From positions 186,001-250,000 of the forward strand of contig NZ_JAPZVP010000007.1 in the NCBI RefSeq assembly GCF_027622875.1: DNA of 64,000 nucleotides, in the 5' to 3' direction. The stretch is from Glycomyces luteolus (GTDB lineage Bacteria; Actinomycetota; Actinomycetes; Mycobacteriales; Micromonosporaceae). Both the position numbers and the translations under genes were made by a program. The notes beneath the pieces are model-generated. The model was not told the DNA's origin and ran no database searches. It saw nothing but the letters and a program-made list of their open reading frames with translations. Below are positions 16,220 through 24,615 of this stretch, piece by piece (positions within the stretch are counted from its first letter, which is position 1; every line of letters begins with the position of its first letter).

Positions 16220-17263
16220 GTGCTCACCGATCCGCTCCACTCCCCCGTCGGCTCCCCGCTCCACACGGTCGTCGCGCTCCAGCACAACACCGGGAACCAG
16301 GCCACCGGCGGCATCTGGCGGGTCTCCGGCCCCGGCGGGGACGCGATCCTCAAGCACCTCACACCCGACGGCGGCGGCTTCGAACACTGGGAGTCCTCGG
16401 ACGACCCGCGGCACTGGAACTTCTGGCAGCGCGAATACCTCGCCTACAAGTCCGGGTTCGCGGCCTCCTACGGCCGGGAATCCGGAATCGGAGCGCCCGC
16501 GCTGCTCGCCGCCGGAGAACGCCCCGACGGCAGCCGCGAACTGTGGCTCGAAGCGGCCGACGGCATCCACGGCCGCCACTGGACCGTCCCCATGCTCGCC
16601 GACTTCGCCCGCCGCCTGGGCGTTGTCCAAGCCCTGCACCGCGACAGCCCCGAGCAGACCTGGCATTCGCGCCGGTTCCTGCGCCAGTACGCGGGCCGCC
16701 GTGATTTTCTCGGCGTCCCTTGGGACCAGGCGGCCGCCGCGGCCCACTGGCCGGGGGGCACCCGCGACGGCCTGCGCCTGATCTGGGAGCGCCGGACCGA
16801 CCTCTTCACCGTCGCCGAATCGCTGCCGCAGACGATCTGCCACCTCGACGTGTGGCCCATGAACCTCGTTCAGCACCAAGGCGAGCCGGTCCTCCTCGAC
16901 TGGTCGTTCACCGGCCGCGGCGCGATCGGCGAGGACATGGCGAACCTCATCGCGGACACGTTCTTCGACGGCCTCCAGCCCGTCGAGCGACTCGCCGAGA
17001 CCGAAGCGCGCCTCACCGACGCCTATCTCGACGGCCTCGCCGAAGCCGGGTACGCCGACCGCGAATCGACGCGAAAAGCCATCGCCGCCACCGGCGCCGC
17101 CAAGTACTGTTGGCTCGCCCCGGCGATGCTCACCCGCCTCGCCGCGGGCCGACCGATCGCCAGCGCCGACTACGACGCCGCCGGGGACGCGGCGGTGCTC
17201 CAGCGGCGCCGCCCGATCTTCGACATGCTCATCCGCTGGGCCCGCACCGCCCTCGACCTCTGA
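16220..17263 (+). CDS. Aminoglycoside-phosphotransferase-like kinase family protein
   Basis: 347 residues with an APH/choline-kinase-type fold. The catalytic loop is HLDVWPMNLV (His208, Asp210), followed by the metal Asp227 in LLDWSFTGRG. The N-terminal lobe starts with a GIWRVSGPGGDAILKHL strand pair holding a probable ATP-binding Lys. Such proteins phosphorylate small-molecule hydroxyls; the family name does not imply drug resistance here and the substrate is unknown. The GTG start at 16220 has CAGAAT (16208-16213) 6 nt before it, pointing to a leaderless mRNA. arfB follows after 9 bp. Confidence 0.78.
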   Translation: MLTDPLHSPVGSPLHTVVALQHNTGNQATGGIWRVSGPGGDAILKHLTPDGGGFEHWESSDDPRHWNFWQREYLAYKSGFAASYGRESGIGAPALLAAGERPDGSRELWLEAADGIHGRHWTVPMLADFARRLGVVQALHRDSPEQTWHSRRFLRQYAGRRDFLGVPWDQAAAAAHWPGGTRDGLRLIWERRTDLFTVAESLPQTICHLDVWPMNLVQHQGEPVLLDWSFTGRGAIGEDMANLIADTFFDGLQPVERLAETEARLTDAYLDGLAEAGYADRESTRKAIAATGAAKYCWLAPAMLTRLAAGRPIASADYDAAGDAAVLQRRRPIFDMLIRWARTALDL

Positions 17264-17272
17264 GAGACCACC

Positions 17273-17692
17273 ATGCCCGTCCAGATCACCGAGACCATCG
17301 CCCTCCCCGACAGCGAACTGCGGTGGCGCTTCTCGCGGTCCTCGGGCCCGGGCGGGCAGGGCGTCAACACCACCGATTCGCGCGTGGAGCTGGTGTTCGA
17401 CCTGGCCGGGACGAAGGCGCTGCCGCCCGCGCTCATCGAACGGGCGCTCGCGCGCCTGGGCGACCGGCTGGTCGACGGGACGGTCGTGATCGCGGCGTCG
17501 GAGTTCCGTTCGCAGCTGCGCAACCGCGAGGCCGCCCAGGAGCGCCTCGCCGAGCTCATGCGGCGGGCGATCGCCGCGCCGCCGCCCCCGCGCGTGGCCA
17601 GGAAGCCCTCGAAGGGCGCGAAACGGCGGCGCCTGGAAGACAAGCGCCGCCGTTCGGACGTCAAGAAGCTGCGCCGCAGCACCGACGACTAG
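17273..17692 (+). CDS. arfB: Peptidyl-tRNA hydrolase / ribosome rescue factor ArfB (YaeJ)
   Basis: 139 residues. It carries the release-factor catalytic loop [10 protein letters not shown] (GGQ at 27-29), which hydrolyses peptidyl-tRNA on stalled ribosomes, and lacks codon-recognition domains. A basic C-terminal tail ([23 protein letters not shown]) is the part that in ArfB enters the empty mRNA channel. Length and layout match the family. The ATG at 17273 follows the kinase-like gene by 9 bp with GAGAGACC upstream, so the two probably form an operon. It converges on the GH43 gene. Confidence 0.93.
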   Translation: MPVQITETIALPDSELRWRFSRSSGPGGQGVNTTDSRVELVFDLAGTKALPPALIERALARLGDRLVDGTVVIAASEFRSQLRNREAAQERLAELMRRAIAAPPPPRVARKPSKGAKRRRLEDKRRRSDVKKLRRSTDD

Positions 17693-17735
17693 CGGTGTCC
17701 GAGAAGTCCCGGCCGGCGGGGTTGCTCAAACACCT

Positions 17736-18695
17736 CTAGTTCTCGGGCAGGGGCTCCCCGAAGTCGGGGGTGCCGTCCTCGTTCCAGCCGAAGGGCTGGA
17801 CGCGGCAGTGCCGGTCGGGGTTGTCGAGCGGGTCGCCGACGATCTCCTCATAGGCGCGGGCGTGGAAGACGAGGAGGTCGTTGCCCTCCTCGTCGACCGT
17901 GAACGCGTTGTGGCCGGTGCCGTAGATCCCGTTGGCCTCACTGGTGGTGAAGACCGGCACGGGGTGCTTGGTCCACGAGGCGGGGTCGAGGAGGTCGGCT
18001 TCGGCATCGGCGGTGAGCAGGCCCATGCAGTATTCGGCGCCGGTGCCCGAGGCCGAGTAGGTGATGAAGACCTTGCCGTTGCGCACGATCGCGTACGGGC
18101 CCTCGTTGACGGCGAAGCGGACGGTCTCCCACGGCAGTTCGGGGCGGGAGAGCTCGACGGGTGCGCCCTTGACGGTCCAGGGGTCGGCGAGTTCGGCGAG
18201 GAACAGGCTGGTGTTGGAGCCTTCGAGAGCGGGGTCGTGCTGGGCCCAGCAGAGATAGCGGGTCCCGTTGTGGGCGAAGGTGGTGGCGTCGAGGGAGAAC
18301 GAGTCGATCGGGGTCTCGATCTGGCCCTTCTCGGTCCACTCCCCGGCCAGCGGATCGGGGTTGCGGTTCTCCAGGACGTACATGCGGATGCGCCAGACGT
18401 CGGCGGTGGCCGATTCGGCTTCACCGGCGGCGAAGTAGACATACCAGGCGCCGTCGATCCAATGCAGTTCCGGAGCCCAGATGTGGGAGCCCATGGGGCC
18501 TTCGGGGTGCTGGACCCAGATGGTGGTCTCTTCGGCATCGCGAAGCCCGAGCAGGGAGTCAGCGGCGCGCAGCACGATCCGGTCGTAGGCGGGGACGGTG
18601 GCGGTGAAGTAGTACCGGCCGTCGGTGTGCCTGGTGATCTGCGGGTCGGCGCGTTCGAGGATGAACGGGTTCGGCAGCATCTTGTTATCGGTCAC
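17736..18695 (-). CDS. Glycoside hydrolase family 43 protein, probable arabinofuranosidase/arabinanase
   Basis: 319 residues, a single five-bladed beta-propeller domain without a signal peptide. GH43 marks are ADPQITRHTDGRYYFTAT with the general-base Asp near residue 17, GSHIWAPELHWIDGAWYVYF, the central Asp in FSLDATTF and the acid Glu in FAVNEGPYAI. The family includes alpha-L-arabinofuranosidases, arabinanases and beta-xylosidases; I favour arabinofuranosidase from the HIWAPELH context. The start is uncertain: GTG at 18695, 10 bp after the YigZ stop, or ATG at 18680. It probably complements the GH51 enzyme at 3.9-5.4 kb. Confidence 0.85.
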   Translation of the reverse strand: MTDNKMLPNPFILERADPQITRHTDGRYYFTATVPAYDRIVLRAADSLLGLRDAEETTIWVQHPEGPMGSHIWAPELHWIDGAWYVYFAAGEAESATADVWRIRMYVLENRNPDPLAGEWTEKGQIETPIDSFSLDATTFAHNGTRYLCWAQHDPALEGSNTSLFLAELADPWTVKGAPVELSRPELPWETVRFAVNEGPYAIVRNGKVFITYSASGTGAEYCMGLLTADAEADLLDPASWTKHPVPVFTTSEANGIYGTGHNAFTVDEEGNDLLVFHARAYEEIVGDPLDNPDRHCRVQPFGWNEDGTPDFGEPLPEN

Positions 18696-18705
18696 AACGG
18701 TGATG

Positions 18706-19317
18706 CTACAACTCCACCCGGAGCGTCCCCGCAGGCTCCACCTCGGCGGCTCCCGCCGATTGGGACGCGAGCCAGTCCACCAGCAGCTCCACGTCCGAAC
18801 AGGCCAGGTCGAAGCGCACTTCGGCGCCGAATTCGACATCGACGAGCCGCACGTCCTCGCGCAGCCGCAGCAGGCCCTCCAGGCTCCCGGCCAGGCCGTA
18901 ATCGACCCGGACGTAGAGCCGCTGCCAGTACGCCAGCTCGACGACGCCCGCCGCGTCGATCGCGGCCGACACGGCCGCACCGTAAGCGCGCACGAGGCCG
19001 CCCGCGCCGAGCTTCACGCCGCCGAAGTAGCGGGTGACGACGGCGAGCACGTCGGTGAGATCGCGCCCGCGCAGCACCTCGAGCATCGGGACGCCGGCGG
19101 TCCCGGCAGGTTCACCGTCGTCGTTGGAGCGGGCCGCCCGGCCGTCGTCGAGGACATACGCGGTGCAGTTGTGGGTCGCGTCCCAGTTGGCTCTGCGGTG
19201 GGCGCTGATGTGTTCGCGCGCTTCAGCATCGGAGGCGATCCGGTAGAGCGTGCAGATGAACCGCGACCGGTTGACCTCGGTCTCGGTCTCGGAGCGGCCG
19301 ACGGCGAGCGTGCGCAT
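18706..19317 (-). CDS. YigZ/IMPACT family protein
   Basis: 203 residues. The N-terminal UPF0029/Impact domain shows RSRFICTLYRIASDAEA, ATHNCTAYVLDD, SNDDGEPAGTAGVPML and the diagnostic VVTRYFGGVKLGAGGLVRAYG near residues 92-112. The C-terminal half resembles an EF-G domain-IV-like fold. Bacterial members are linked to translation or ribosome stress; the biochemical activity is unsettled. The ATG shares one base with the TGA of the upstream response-regulator gene, so translation is coupled. GH43 follows 10 bp downstream. Confidence 0.88.
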   Translation of the reverse strand: MRTLAVGRSETETEVNRSRFICTLYRIASDAEAREHISAHRRANWDATHNCTAYVLDDGRAARSNDDGEPAGTAGVPMLEVLRGRDLTDVLAVVTRYFGGVKLGAGGLVRAYGAAVSAAIDAAGVVELAYWQRLYVRVDYGLAGSLEGLLRLREDVRLVDVEFGAEVRFDLACSDVELLVDWLASQSAGAAEVEPAGTLRVEL

Positions 19318-19964
19318 CAGCCCACGACACCGTGCTCCCAGGCCCACGCCGCGATGCCCACGCGGTTGCGGACCCCGAGCTTCGCGCGCACAGCCTCCAG
19401 GTGCGTCTTGACGGTGGAGACGGAGACGAACAGGGTCTCGGCGATCTCGGCGTTGGTCTTGCCGCGGGCCACGAGCTCGACGACATCGAGCTCGCGCTCG
19501 GTCAGCACATGCGACGCCTTCGGCCCTTCGGGAACGGGCTCGGTGAGCCGTTCGAGGAGGCGCACCGTGACCGACGGAGAGATGAGCGACTCCCCGCCCG
19601 CGGCCGCGCGGACCGCCTCGACCAGGAGGGTCGGCCCGGAGTCCTTGAGCAGGAACCCGGTCGCACCCGAGCGCAGCGCGCCGTACACGTACTCGTCGGT
19701 ATCGAAGGTGGTGACGACCACGATGCGCGGACCGGTGCCGTTCGCTCCGGCGAGGAGCGTCCGAGTGGCTTCGAGGCCGTCGAGACGCGGCATCCGGATG
19801 TCGAAGAGGCACACGTCGGGCTTGAGCCGCCGCGCCTCCGACACCGCGACCACCCCGTCGGGGGCGTCGGCCACGACTTCCATGTCGGGCTGGGCGTCGA
19901 TGATGGCCCGGAACCCTGCCCGGACCATCTCCTGGTCGTCTGCGATCAGCACTCGGATTGCCAC
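19317..19964 (-). CDS. NarL/FixJ-family response regulator without adjacent kinase
   Basis: 215 residues. The receiver domain has phospho-acceptor Asp55 in VCLFDIRMPRLDG, acidic pair DD near residue 9-10, VVVTTFD and KDSG (Lys). The LuxR-type helix-turn-helix is at the C-terminus (LTERELDVVELVARGKTNAEIAETLFVSVSTVKTH split across about 150-185). No histidine kinase lies next to it, so it is an orphan in this window. The GTG start at 19964 has TAGGCT (19971-19976) 6 nt upstream, hence probably leaderless. It is coupled to the YigZ gene by a TGATG overlap. Confidence 0.9.
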   Translation of the reverse strand: MAIRVLIADDQEMVRAGFRAIIDAQPDMEVVADAPDGVVAVSEARRLKPDVCLFDIRMPRLDGLEATRTLLAGANGTGPRIVVVTTFDTDEYVYGALRSGATGFLLKDSGPTLLVEAVRAAAGGESLISPSVTVRLLERLTEPVPEGPKASHVLTERELDVVELVARGKTNAEIAETLFVSVSTVKTHLEAVRAKLGVRNRVGIAAWAWEHGVVG

Positions 19965-19990
19965 GCCCCGAGCCTAACCGGCGCTGGCCG

Positions 19991-20365
19991 TTAGGCGGCG
20001 GCGCCCGCCAGTTCGCGCTCGCGAGCAACAAGCGCCTGCACCGGCTCGTCGACGGGGGCCGGGCGGACCGGCACCACCGCCGAGGCCTCGGCCTCGCGCT
20101 CGAGGACGGCCTGGCGCCGCGCCGACCGGTGCCGGATGGCGAAGGTCGTGGTCACCAGGAACAGCCAGGTGCCTTCGAGGAGGATGAGGCCCCAGTCGTG
20201 GCCGATGATCGCCGCGGTGAGCAGGATCGAGCAGGCCGAGATGACCAGCAGCAGCGAAGCCGGCTTCGTCGCGTGGATGCGGTGGGTCTGCAGGAGCAGG
20301 AAGTTGGTGATGTAGAGCAGCGCGCCGATGATCTGGAACATGATGCGGATGTCGAAGTCGTGCAT
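19991..20365 (-). CDS. Small membrane protein of the CBU_0592-like family
   Basis: 124 residues. Three hydrophobic segments (about 8-25, 35-53, 58-75) are followed by a basic cytoplasmic tail (IRHRSARRQ) and a polar Ala/Val/Pro-rich C-terminus. The N-terminal MFQIIGALLYITNFLLLQTHRI resembles the widespread CBU_0592 membrane-protein family, which has no known function. GAGG lies about 8 nt before the ATG. It sits 100 bp downstream of the small zinc-ribbon gene on the same strand. Confidence 0.7.
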   Translation of the reverse strand: MHDFDIRIMFQIIGALLYITNFLLLQTHRIHATKPASLLLVISACSILLTAAIIGHDWGLILLEGTWLFLVTTTFAIRHRSARRQAVLEREAEASAVVPVRPAPVDEPVQALVARERELAGAAA

Positions 20366-20465
20366 GGCGAATCCTCGAAAGAACGTGAAGCAGGCAGGAA
20401 GGCGCCCCGCGTCGGCGATGGCGCGGTGGCAGGAAGGAGAGCTGGAGAGGAGGAGAACCGAGGGG

Positions 20466-20660
20466 TTACGGGGTAACGGCCGGGTGGCCGCTCGGTCTGC
20501 TCCGCGCGCAGACCTCCAACACGGCCCCTCGCAGGACCCGCGTCTGGAGCGACCCGCAGATGCAGCGGGTCCACACCGTCACACCCGAGGCGCTGTGATG
20601 CCGGGACACGGTCGTCACCGGATCGGCGTCGGGCCAACCGCAAAACGGGCAGCACTGCAT
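20466..20660 (-). CDS. Small zinc-ribbon-like protein
   Basis: 64 residues. The N-terminus has CPFCGWPDAD (Cys4, Cys7 after an extra Cys3) and a second pair-like CICGS near residues 33-35, suggesting a single zinc-ribbon knuckle. The start is well supported by AAGGAGG 8 nt before the ATG at 20660. The family is not recognised; similar tiny CPFCG proteins occur in streptomycetes, usually without assigned role. It is divergent from the LysR gene. Confidence 0.6.
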   Translation of the reverse strand: MQCCPFCGWPDADPVTTVSRHHSASGVTVWTRCICGSLQTRVLRGAVLEVCARSRPSGHPAVTP

Positions 20661-20806
20661 GACCGCGTCCTCCTTACAGGGCTTCGGGTTTCGTTCTAGG
20701 AATGAGCGCCGGCCGAAAACCGCCCCCGGCGGCATCGCGCACTGTTCTCACGCTCAATACGAGGTTAAGGTCCCAATCGTCCGGGCTACAACACCTTGGT
20801 GACGCT

Positions 20807-20819
20807 AGTTTGCGAAACT
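20807..20819. promoter_or_regulatory. Candidate LysR-type operator
   Basis: AGTTTGCGAAACT is an odd-centred perfect inverted repeat (arms AGTTT/AAACT around GCG). It lies 39 bp before the LysR start and between divergent genes, the usual place for a LysR autoregulatory site. Confidence 0.45.
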
Positions 20820-20857
20820 CATCGTGAAGCGAACACTTAAGCGATTGGGGCCACACC

Positions 20858-21793
20858 GTGATCGACCTGAGGAGACTGCACGTGCTGCGGGCGATCGCCC
20901 ACCACGGCACCGTCTCCGGCGCGGCGAAAGCCCTGCACATGTCCACTTCAGCAGCGTCGCAGCAGATCCGACTGCTCGCCAAGGACCTCGGCGTGCCGCT
21001 CCTCGAACCGGTCGGACGCGGTGTCAAGCTCTCCTCGGCCGCGCAGGTCCTCATCGCCCACATCGACGCGATCGAGGCCATGTGGCGCCTGGCCGAGGCC
21101 GAACTCCAGGCCACCGAAGGCGAACCGTCCGGGATGCTGCGCCTGTGCGGCTTCCCCACCGCGATCGCGACCCTGCTCGCGCCCTTGGTGGACACCGCCC
21201 GCGCCCGGTACCCCGCGCTCGAGCTCCGGTTGCGCGAGGCCGAGGCCTCGGAGAGCTTCGACCTGCTCTTCGCCGGAGAGGCGGACCTCGCGCTCGTCGA
21301 GGCGACCCCCGACAACCCGCCGCCCGAGGACATCCGCTTCGACGCGCAGACGGTCTTCAACGACCCGTTCGACCTCGTCGTGCCCGGCGGCCACTGGTGC
21401 GCCGCCAGCGCTGCCGTGGATCTGCGCGAGGTCGAACGCGAGCCGTGGATCATCGGCGTGCCCGGGTCGATGCACCGACGCCACGTGCTCACCGCCTGTT
21501 CGAACGCCGGATTCCGGCCCACCGTCACCGGCGAAGCACGCGAATGGAATGTCATCGCTGTCATGGTCGCCCACCAGATGGGCGTCGCGCTCATCCCCCG
21601 CCTCGTAGACCTCCCCCACCACCTCGACCTGGTGCGCGTCCCCGTCTCCGGTCCGTTCACGCCGTTCCGCCACTTCCAGGCCGTCACGCTGCGCGGCGGC
21701 GCCCGGCGCCCCTCCGTCGCCGCCGTCATGGAGCTCCTGAACGAGCAGGTGCGCGCCGCGGAAGGCATCGGACCGCTTCCCGAAGCCCCCTAG
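20858..21793 (+). CDS. LysR-family transcriptional regulator
   Basis: 311 residues. An N-terminal winged helix-turn-helix (LRRLHVLRAIAHHGTVSGAAKALHMS..AASQQIRLLAKDLG) is followed by a LysR substrate-binding domain (SGMLRLCGFPTAIATLLAPLVD; FAGEADLALVEA; DLVVPGGHW; MVAHQMGVALIPRL). GTG start at 20858. The MurA-like gene begins 97 bp after its stop on the same strand, so it may control that gene; the ligand is unknown. A 13-bp palindrome lies upstream. Confidence 0.9.
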   Translation: MIDLRRLHVLRAIAHHGTVSGAAKALHMSTSAASQQIRLLAKDLGVPLLEPVGRGVKLSSAAQVLIAHIDAIEAMWRLAEAELQATEGEPSGMLRLCGFPTAIATLLAPLVDTARARYPALELRLREAEASESFDLLFAGEADLALVEATPDNPPPEDIRFDAQTVFNDPFDLVVPGGHWCAASAAVDLREVEREPWIIGVPGSMHRRHVLTACSNAGFRPTVTGEAREWNVIAVMVAHQMGVALIPRLVDLPHHLDLVRVPVSGPFTPFRHFQAVTLRGGARRPSVAAVMELLNEQVRAAEGIGPLPEAP

Positions 21794-21889
21794 GAAACTG
21801 CGCTCTCTCCGCGTACACCAGGGCTGAGCTGGGCGTACCAGTGAACGTGATTGCCTCTACTGGACACTGAACTCCGTTACGCTGACCGC

Positions 21890-23233
21890 ATGTTCGACTA
21901 CGGCGGCGATCCCGCGACCACCGGCCCCCGCCACCTCCGCGTGCGCGGAGGCACCGCGCTCAGCGGGTCGATCGACGTGAAGACCTCCAAGAACGCCGGC
22001 GTCGCGCTCCTGTGCGCCAGCCTCCTCAACCGCGGCCCCACGCTGCTCCGCCGCGTCGCCCGCATCGAAGAGGTCAACCGCATCCTGCGGGTCCTCGACT
22101 CGATGGGCGTCGAGCACGAATGGCTCGGCCCCGAAGGCGACCTCCGCATCCAGCCGCCCGAACGCCTCGACCTCAGCCGCATCGACGCGGACGCGGCCCG
22201 CCGGACCCGCTCGATCATCATGTTCCTCGGGCCGCTCCTCCACGACTACACCGAGTTCGACCTGCCGTTCGCGGGCGGCTGCGAACTCGGCGACCGCACT
22301 GTCGAGCCGCACCTCACCGCACTGCGCCGCTTCGGCCTCTCGATCGAACGCTCCCACGGCTGCTACTGCGCCACCGTCAAGGAGAACATCGAACCGCCCG
22401 GCGCGATCGTCCTGACCGAACGCGGCGACACCGTGACCGCGAACGCGATCATGGCCGCCGCCCGCTTCCCCGCGGTCACCGTCATCCGCAACGCCTCCTG
22501 CAACTACCAGGTGCAGGACTTGTGCTGGTTCCTCGAGAAGCTCGGCGTGCACATCGACGGCATCGGCACCACCACGCTCGAAGTCTACGGCCGCGACGAG
22601 ATCGACACGCCGGTCGACTACGCGCCCGCCGAGGACCCGATCGAGGCCTGGAGCCTGGTCTCCGCCGCGATCGTGACCGAATCCGAGATCACCGTGTGCC
22701 GCACCCCCATCGAGTTCGTCGAGATCGAACTCGCCCTCGCCGAGGAGATGGGCCTGGCGTACTCGAGGGGCCCCGAGTACCTGGCCGCCAACGGCCGCAC
22801 ACGGCTGGTGGACCTCACCGTCCACCCCTCCCCGCTGCGCGCCGCCGCGGACAAGATCCACCCGATGCCGTTCCCGGGCCTCAACATCGACAACCTGCCG
22901 TTCTTCGCGCTCATCGCCTCCTGCGCCGAGGGCGGGACGATGATCCACGACTGGGTGTACGAGAACCGCGCCATCTACCTGACCGAGCTCAACCGGCTCG
23001 GCGCGCAGGTGCGCCTGCTCGACCCGCACCGCCTCCAGGTCGAAGGGCCCGTGCGGTGGAGCGGCGCCGACGTCGTGTGCCCGCCGGCGCTGCGCCCGGC
23101 CGTCGTGCTCCTGCTCGCGATGCTGCGCGCGCAGGGCGTCTCCGAGCTGCGCCACGTCGACGTGATCCACCGCGGCTACGAGCAGCTCGCCGAACGGCTG
23201 CAACGGCTCGGAGCCGAGATCGACCCCTTCTGA
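21890..23233 (+). CDS. MurA paralogue (UDP-GlcNAc 1-carboxyvinyltransferase / EPT family)
   Basis: 447 residues. MurA transfers enolpyruvate from PEP to UDP-N-acetylglucosamine, the first committed step of peptidoglycan synthesis. Equivalents of key MurA residues are visible: Lys34-Asn35 in KTSKNAGVALL, the PEP-binding Cys131 in PFAGGCELGD, Asp334 in PGLNIDN and Arg402 in PPALRP. Many surrounding positions depart from the canonical enzyme (for example TRSIIMFLGPLL for MRASI..LGPL), so this looks like a secondary copy or a related enolpyruvyl transferase. I chose the ATG at 21890 because it has TACGCT (21878-21883) 6 nt upstream; an earlier in-frame TTG exists at 21851. It lies behind a LysR gene. 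Confidence 0.82.
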   Translation: MFDYGGDPATTGPRHLRVRGGTALSGSIDVKTSKNAGVALLCASLLNRGPTLLRRVARIEEVNRILRVLDSMGVEHEWLGPEGDLRIQPPERLDLSRIDADAARRTRSIIMFLGPLLHDYTEFDLPFAGGCELGDRTVEPHLTALRRFGLSIERSHGCYCATVKENIEPPGAIVLTERGDTVTANAIMAAARFPAVTVIRNASCNYQVQDLCWFLEKLGVHIDGIGTTTLEVYGRDEIDTPVDYAPAEDPIEAWSLVSAAIVTESEITVCRTPIEFVEIELALAEEMGLAYSRGPEYLAANGRTRLVDLTVHPSPLRAAADKIHPMPFPGLNIDNLPFFALIASCAEGGTMIHDWVYENRAIYLTELNRLGAQVRLLDPHRLQVEGPVRWSGADVVCPPALRPAVVLLLAMLRAQGVSELRHVDVIHRGYEQLAERLQRLGAEIDPF

Positions 23234-23278
23234 ACCACGCTCGCGAACGGCCCGCGACCGTATGTGACACTTCCATTC

Positions 23279-23842
23279 ATGAACATGCCCTCCGATGTGC
23301 CGCCGCAGACCTTTGCGCTCCTGAGCCTCGTCCAGGCTCACCTCAAGCACCTCGACAAGGTCGAGGGCGAGGTCATCGGCAGCCCGCAGTGGGAGGCGAC
23401 CATCGAGTCCACGAAATCGGTGGTCGCCGCCAAGTCCCCCGGACTGGCGATCACCGCCGAGGACATCCCGATGATCGTCGGCACCGGCTCCCCCGACCGC
23501 AGGCGGCGCCTCTACGCCACGATGCCCGTGACCCCCGAGATCGCCGCCCTCGCCGACGAGTCCGAAGTGGCCCTCTTCGCCTACAACCGGCGCGGCCGCC
23601 TCCAGCCCGCCAACCGCACCGCCGCGAAATCGCAGTCCCGCGCCTGGTACCCGCCCGCGAAGGCCCTGGCCCCCATGCGGATCATCGACGACGCCGTCTG
23701 GGAGCCCGTGGTCGCCGCGACCGGTGACAGCGGCCGCCCCGGCATCTTGGAGGCCGCCGCCGGATGGCTCGTCCTCCTGGTCGTCATCGCCTTCATCGCC
23801 GCCGCAGGCTATCTGCTCCTCTGGTTCTTCGACCTCATCTGA
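23279..23842 (+). CDS. Hypothetical tail-anchored membrane protein
   Basis: 187 residues; family not recognised. The first 160 residues are soluble, mixed alpha/beta in composition. One strongly hydrophobic segment (about 163-184, GWLVLLVVIAFIAAAGYLLL) ends two or three residues before the stop, the arrangement of a C-terminal tail anchor with the body in the cytoplasm. I used the ATG at 23279; a GTG at 23264 is also possible. It follows the MurA-like gene by 45 bp and is closed by a strong terminator. Confidence 0.6.
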   Translation: MNMPSDVPPQTFALLSLVQAHLKHLDKVEGEVIGSPQWEATIESTKSVVAAKSPGLAITAEDIPMIVGTGSPDRRRRLYATMPVTPEIAALADESEVALFAYNRRGRLQPANRTAAKSQSRAWYPPAKALAPMRIIDDAVWEPVVAATGDSGRPGILEAAAGWLVLLVVIAFIAAAGYLLLWFFDLI

Positions 23843-23864
23843 CGCTCCTCGAGAGGCAACGCCC

Positions 23865-23908
23865 GAGCCCTCTGTTTCCGCTGCTCAGCAAGCGGATACA
23901 GAGGGCTC
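23865..23908 (+). terminator. Terminator after the tail-anchored protein gene
   Basis: Long near-perfect hairpin: GAGCCCTCTGT pairs with ACAGAGGGCTC, extended by TCCGCT/AGCGGA with one bulge. It lies 23 bp after the stop. The T-tract is weak (CTCTTCC). Confidence 0.7.
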
Positions 23909-23976
23909 TTCCGTGCTCTGTCCTTCTTGGCGAGTGCGCGGGCGAAGCCCGTGCTCGTGCTTTGAACGGCCGATTT

Positions 23977-24025
23977 CGTTGACTGACAACGAGGTTCTTT
24001 ACCTCGGAGTCGATATATCTTGTCA
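23977..24025 (+). promoter_or_regulatory. Promoter/operator region of the PadR gene
   Basis: Three nested symmetries lie here: CGTTG..CAACG (23977-23991), CGAGGT-TCTTT-ACCTCG (23990-24006), and GATATATC followed by TTGTCA (24012-24025). AT-rich ATATATC-type sites are known for PadR regulators, so autoregulation is likely. A -10-like CATAAT follows at 24033-24038. Confidence 0.5.
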
Positions 24026-24044
24026 AAACTGCCATAATGGACGC

Positions 24045-24608
24045 ATGCTGAAGATGGCCATACTCGGATTCCTGCGGGACTTCCCGCTCCACGGCTACGA
24101 CCTCAAGAACCGGGTCGCCAGCCTCGCCGGACACGTCCGGCCGATCGCCGACGGGACGCTCTACCCCACGATCAAGAAGCTCGAGGACGCGCAGTGCCTG
24201 ACCCGGCGCACCGCGCCCGGGTCGGTCGCCGCACCGCGCCACATGCTCGAGATCACCCAGACCGGCACCGACCAGCTGCGGCGGTGGCTGCGCGACCCCG
24301 AGCCGGGGTTCATCACCGACGACAACAAGTGGTACGTGCTCCTCGCGTTCCTGCACCACCTCGAGAACCCGCGCGAGCAGGCGCTCGTGCTCGCGCGCAG
24401 GCGCGAGTTCCTCGACCATCCCGCGCAGCTGTTCTTCGACGAGCAGGGCGCGCCGATCCCGCCCGAGCGGCTCGAATCACCGTTCCGGAAGGGCCTCATG
24501 CAGATCCACCGGTCGACGAACCTCACTGAGATCGACTGGCTCGACCGCCAGATCGGCGACCTCAACCGCCGCGCCGGCTTCGCGGTCCACCAGCGCGACG
24601 GGGCCTAG
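24045..24608 (+). CDS. PadR-family transcriptional regulator
   Basis: 187 residues. The N-terminal PadR winged helix is clear: LKMAILGFLRDFPLHGYDLKNRV, then DGTLYPTIKKLEDAQCLTRR and HMLEITQTGTDQLRRWL. The C-terminal helical half (VirR/PadR C-like, about 95-187) mediates dimerisation. CATAAT sits 6 nt before the ATG, so the mRNA is probably leaderless. Typical targets are transporters or stress genes. No target is adjacent: the next gene is convergent and ends 8 bp away. Confidence 0.9.
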   Translation: MLKMAILGFLRDFPLHGYDLKNRVASLAGHVRPIADGTLYPTIKKLEDAQCLTRRTAPGSVAAPRHMLEITQTGTDQLRRWLRDPEPGFITDDNKWYVLLAFLHHLENPREQALVLARRREFLDHPAQLFFDEQGAPIPPERLESPFRKGLMQIHRSTNLTEIDWLDRQIGDLNRRAGFAVHQRDGA

Positions 24609-24615
24609 GGCCTGT

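Noticed and set aside
16220-17263. Antibiotic-resistance aminoglycoside phosphotransferase
   Set aside because: The kinase fold is present, but the family is broad and nothing in sequence or context points to aminoglycosides.
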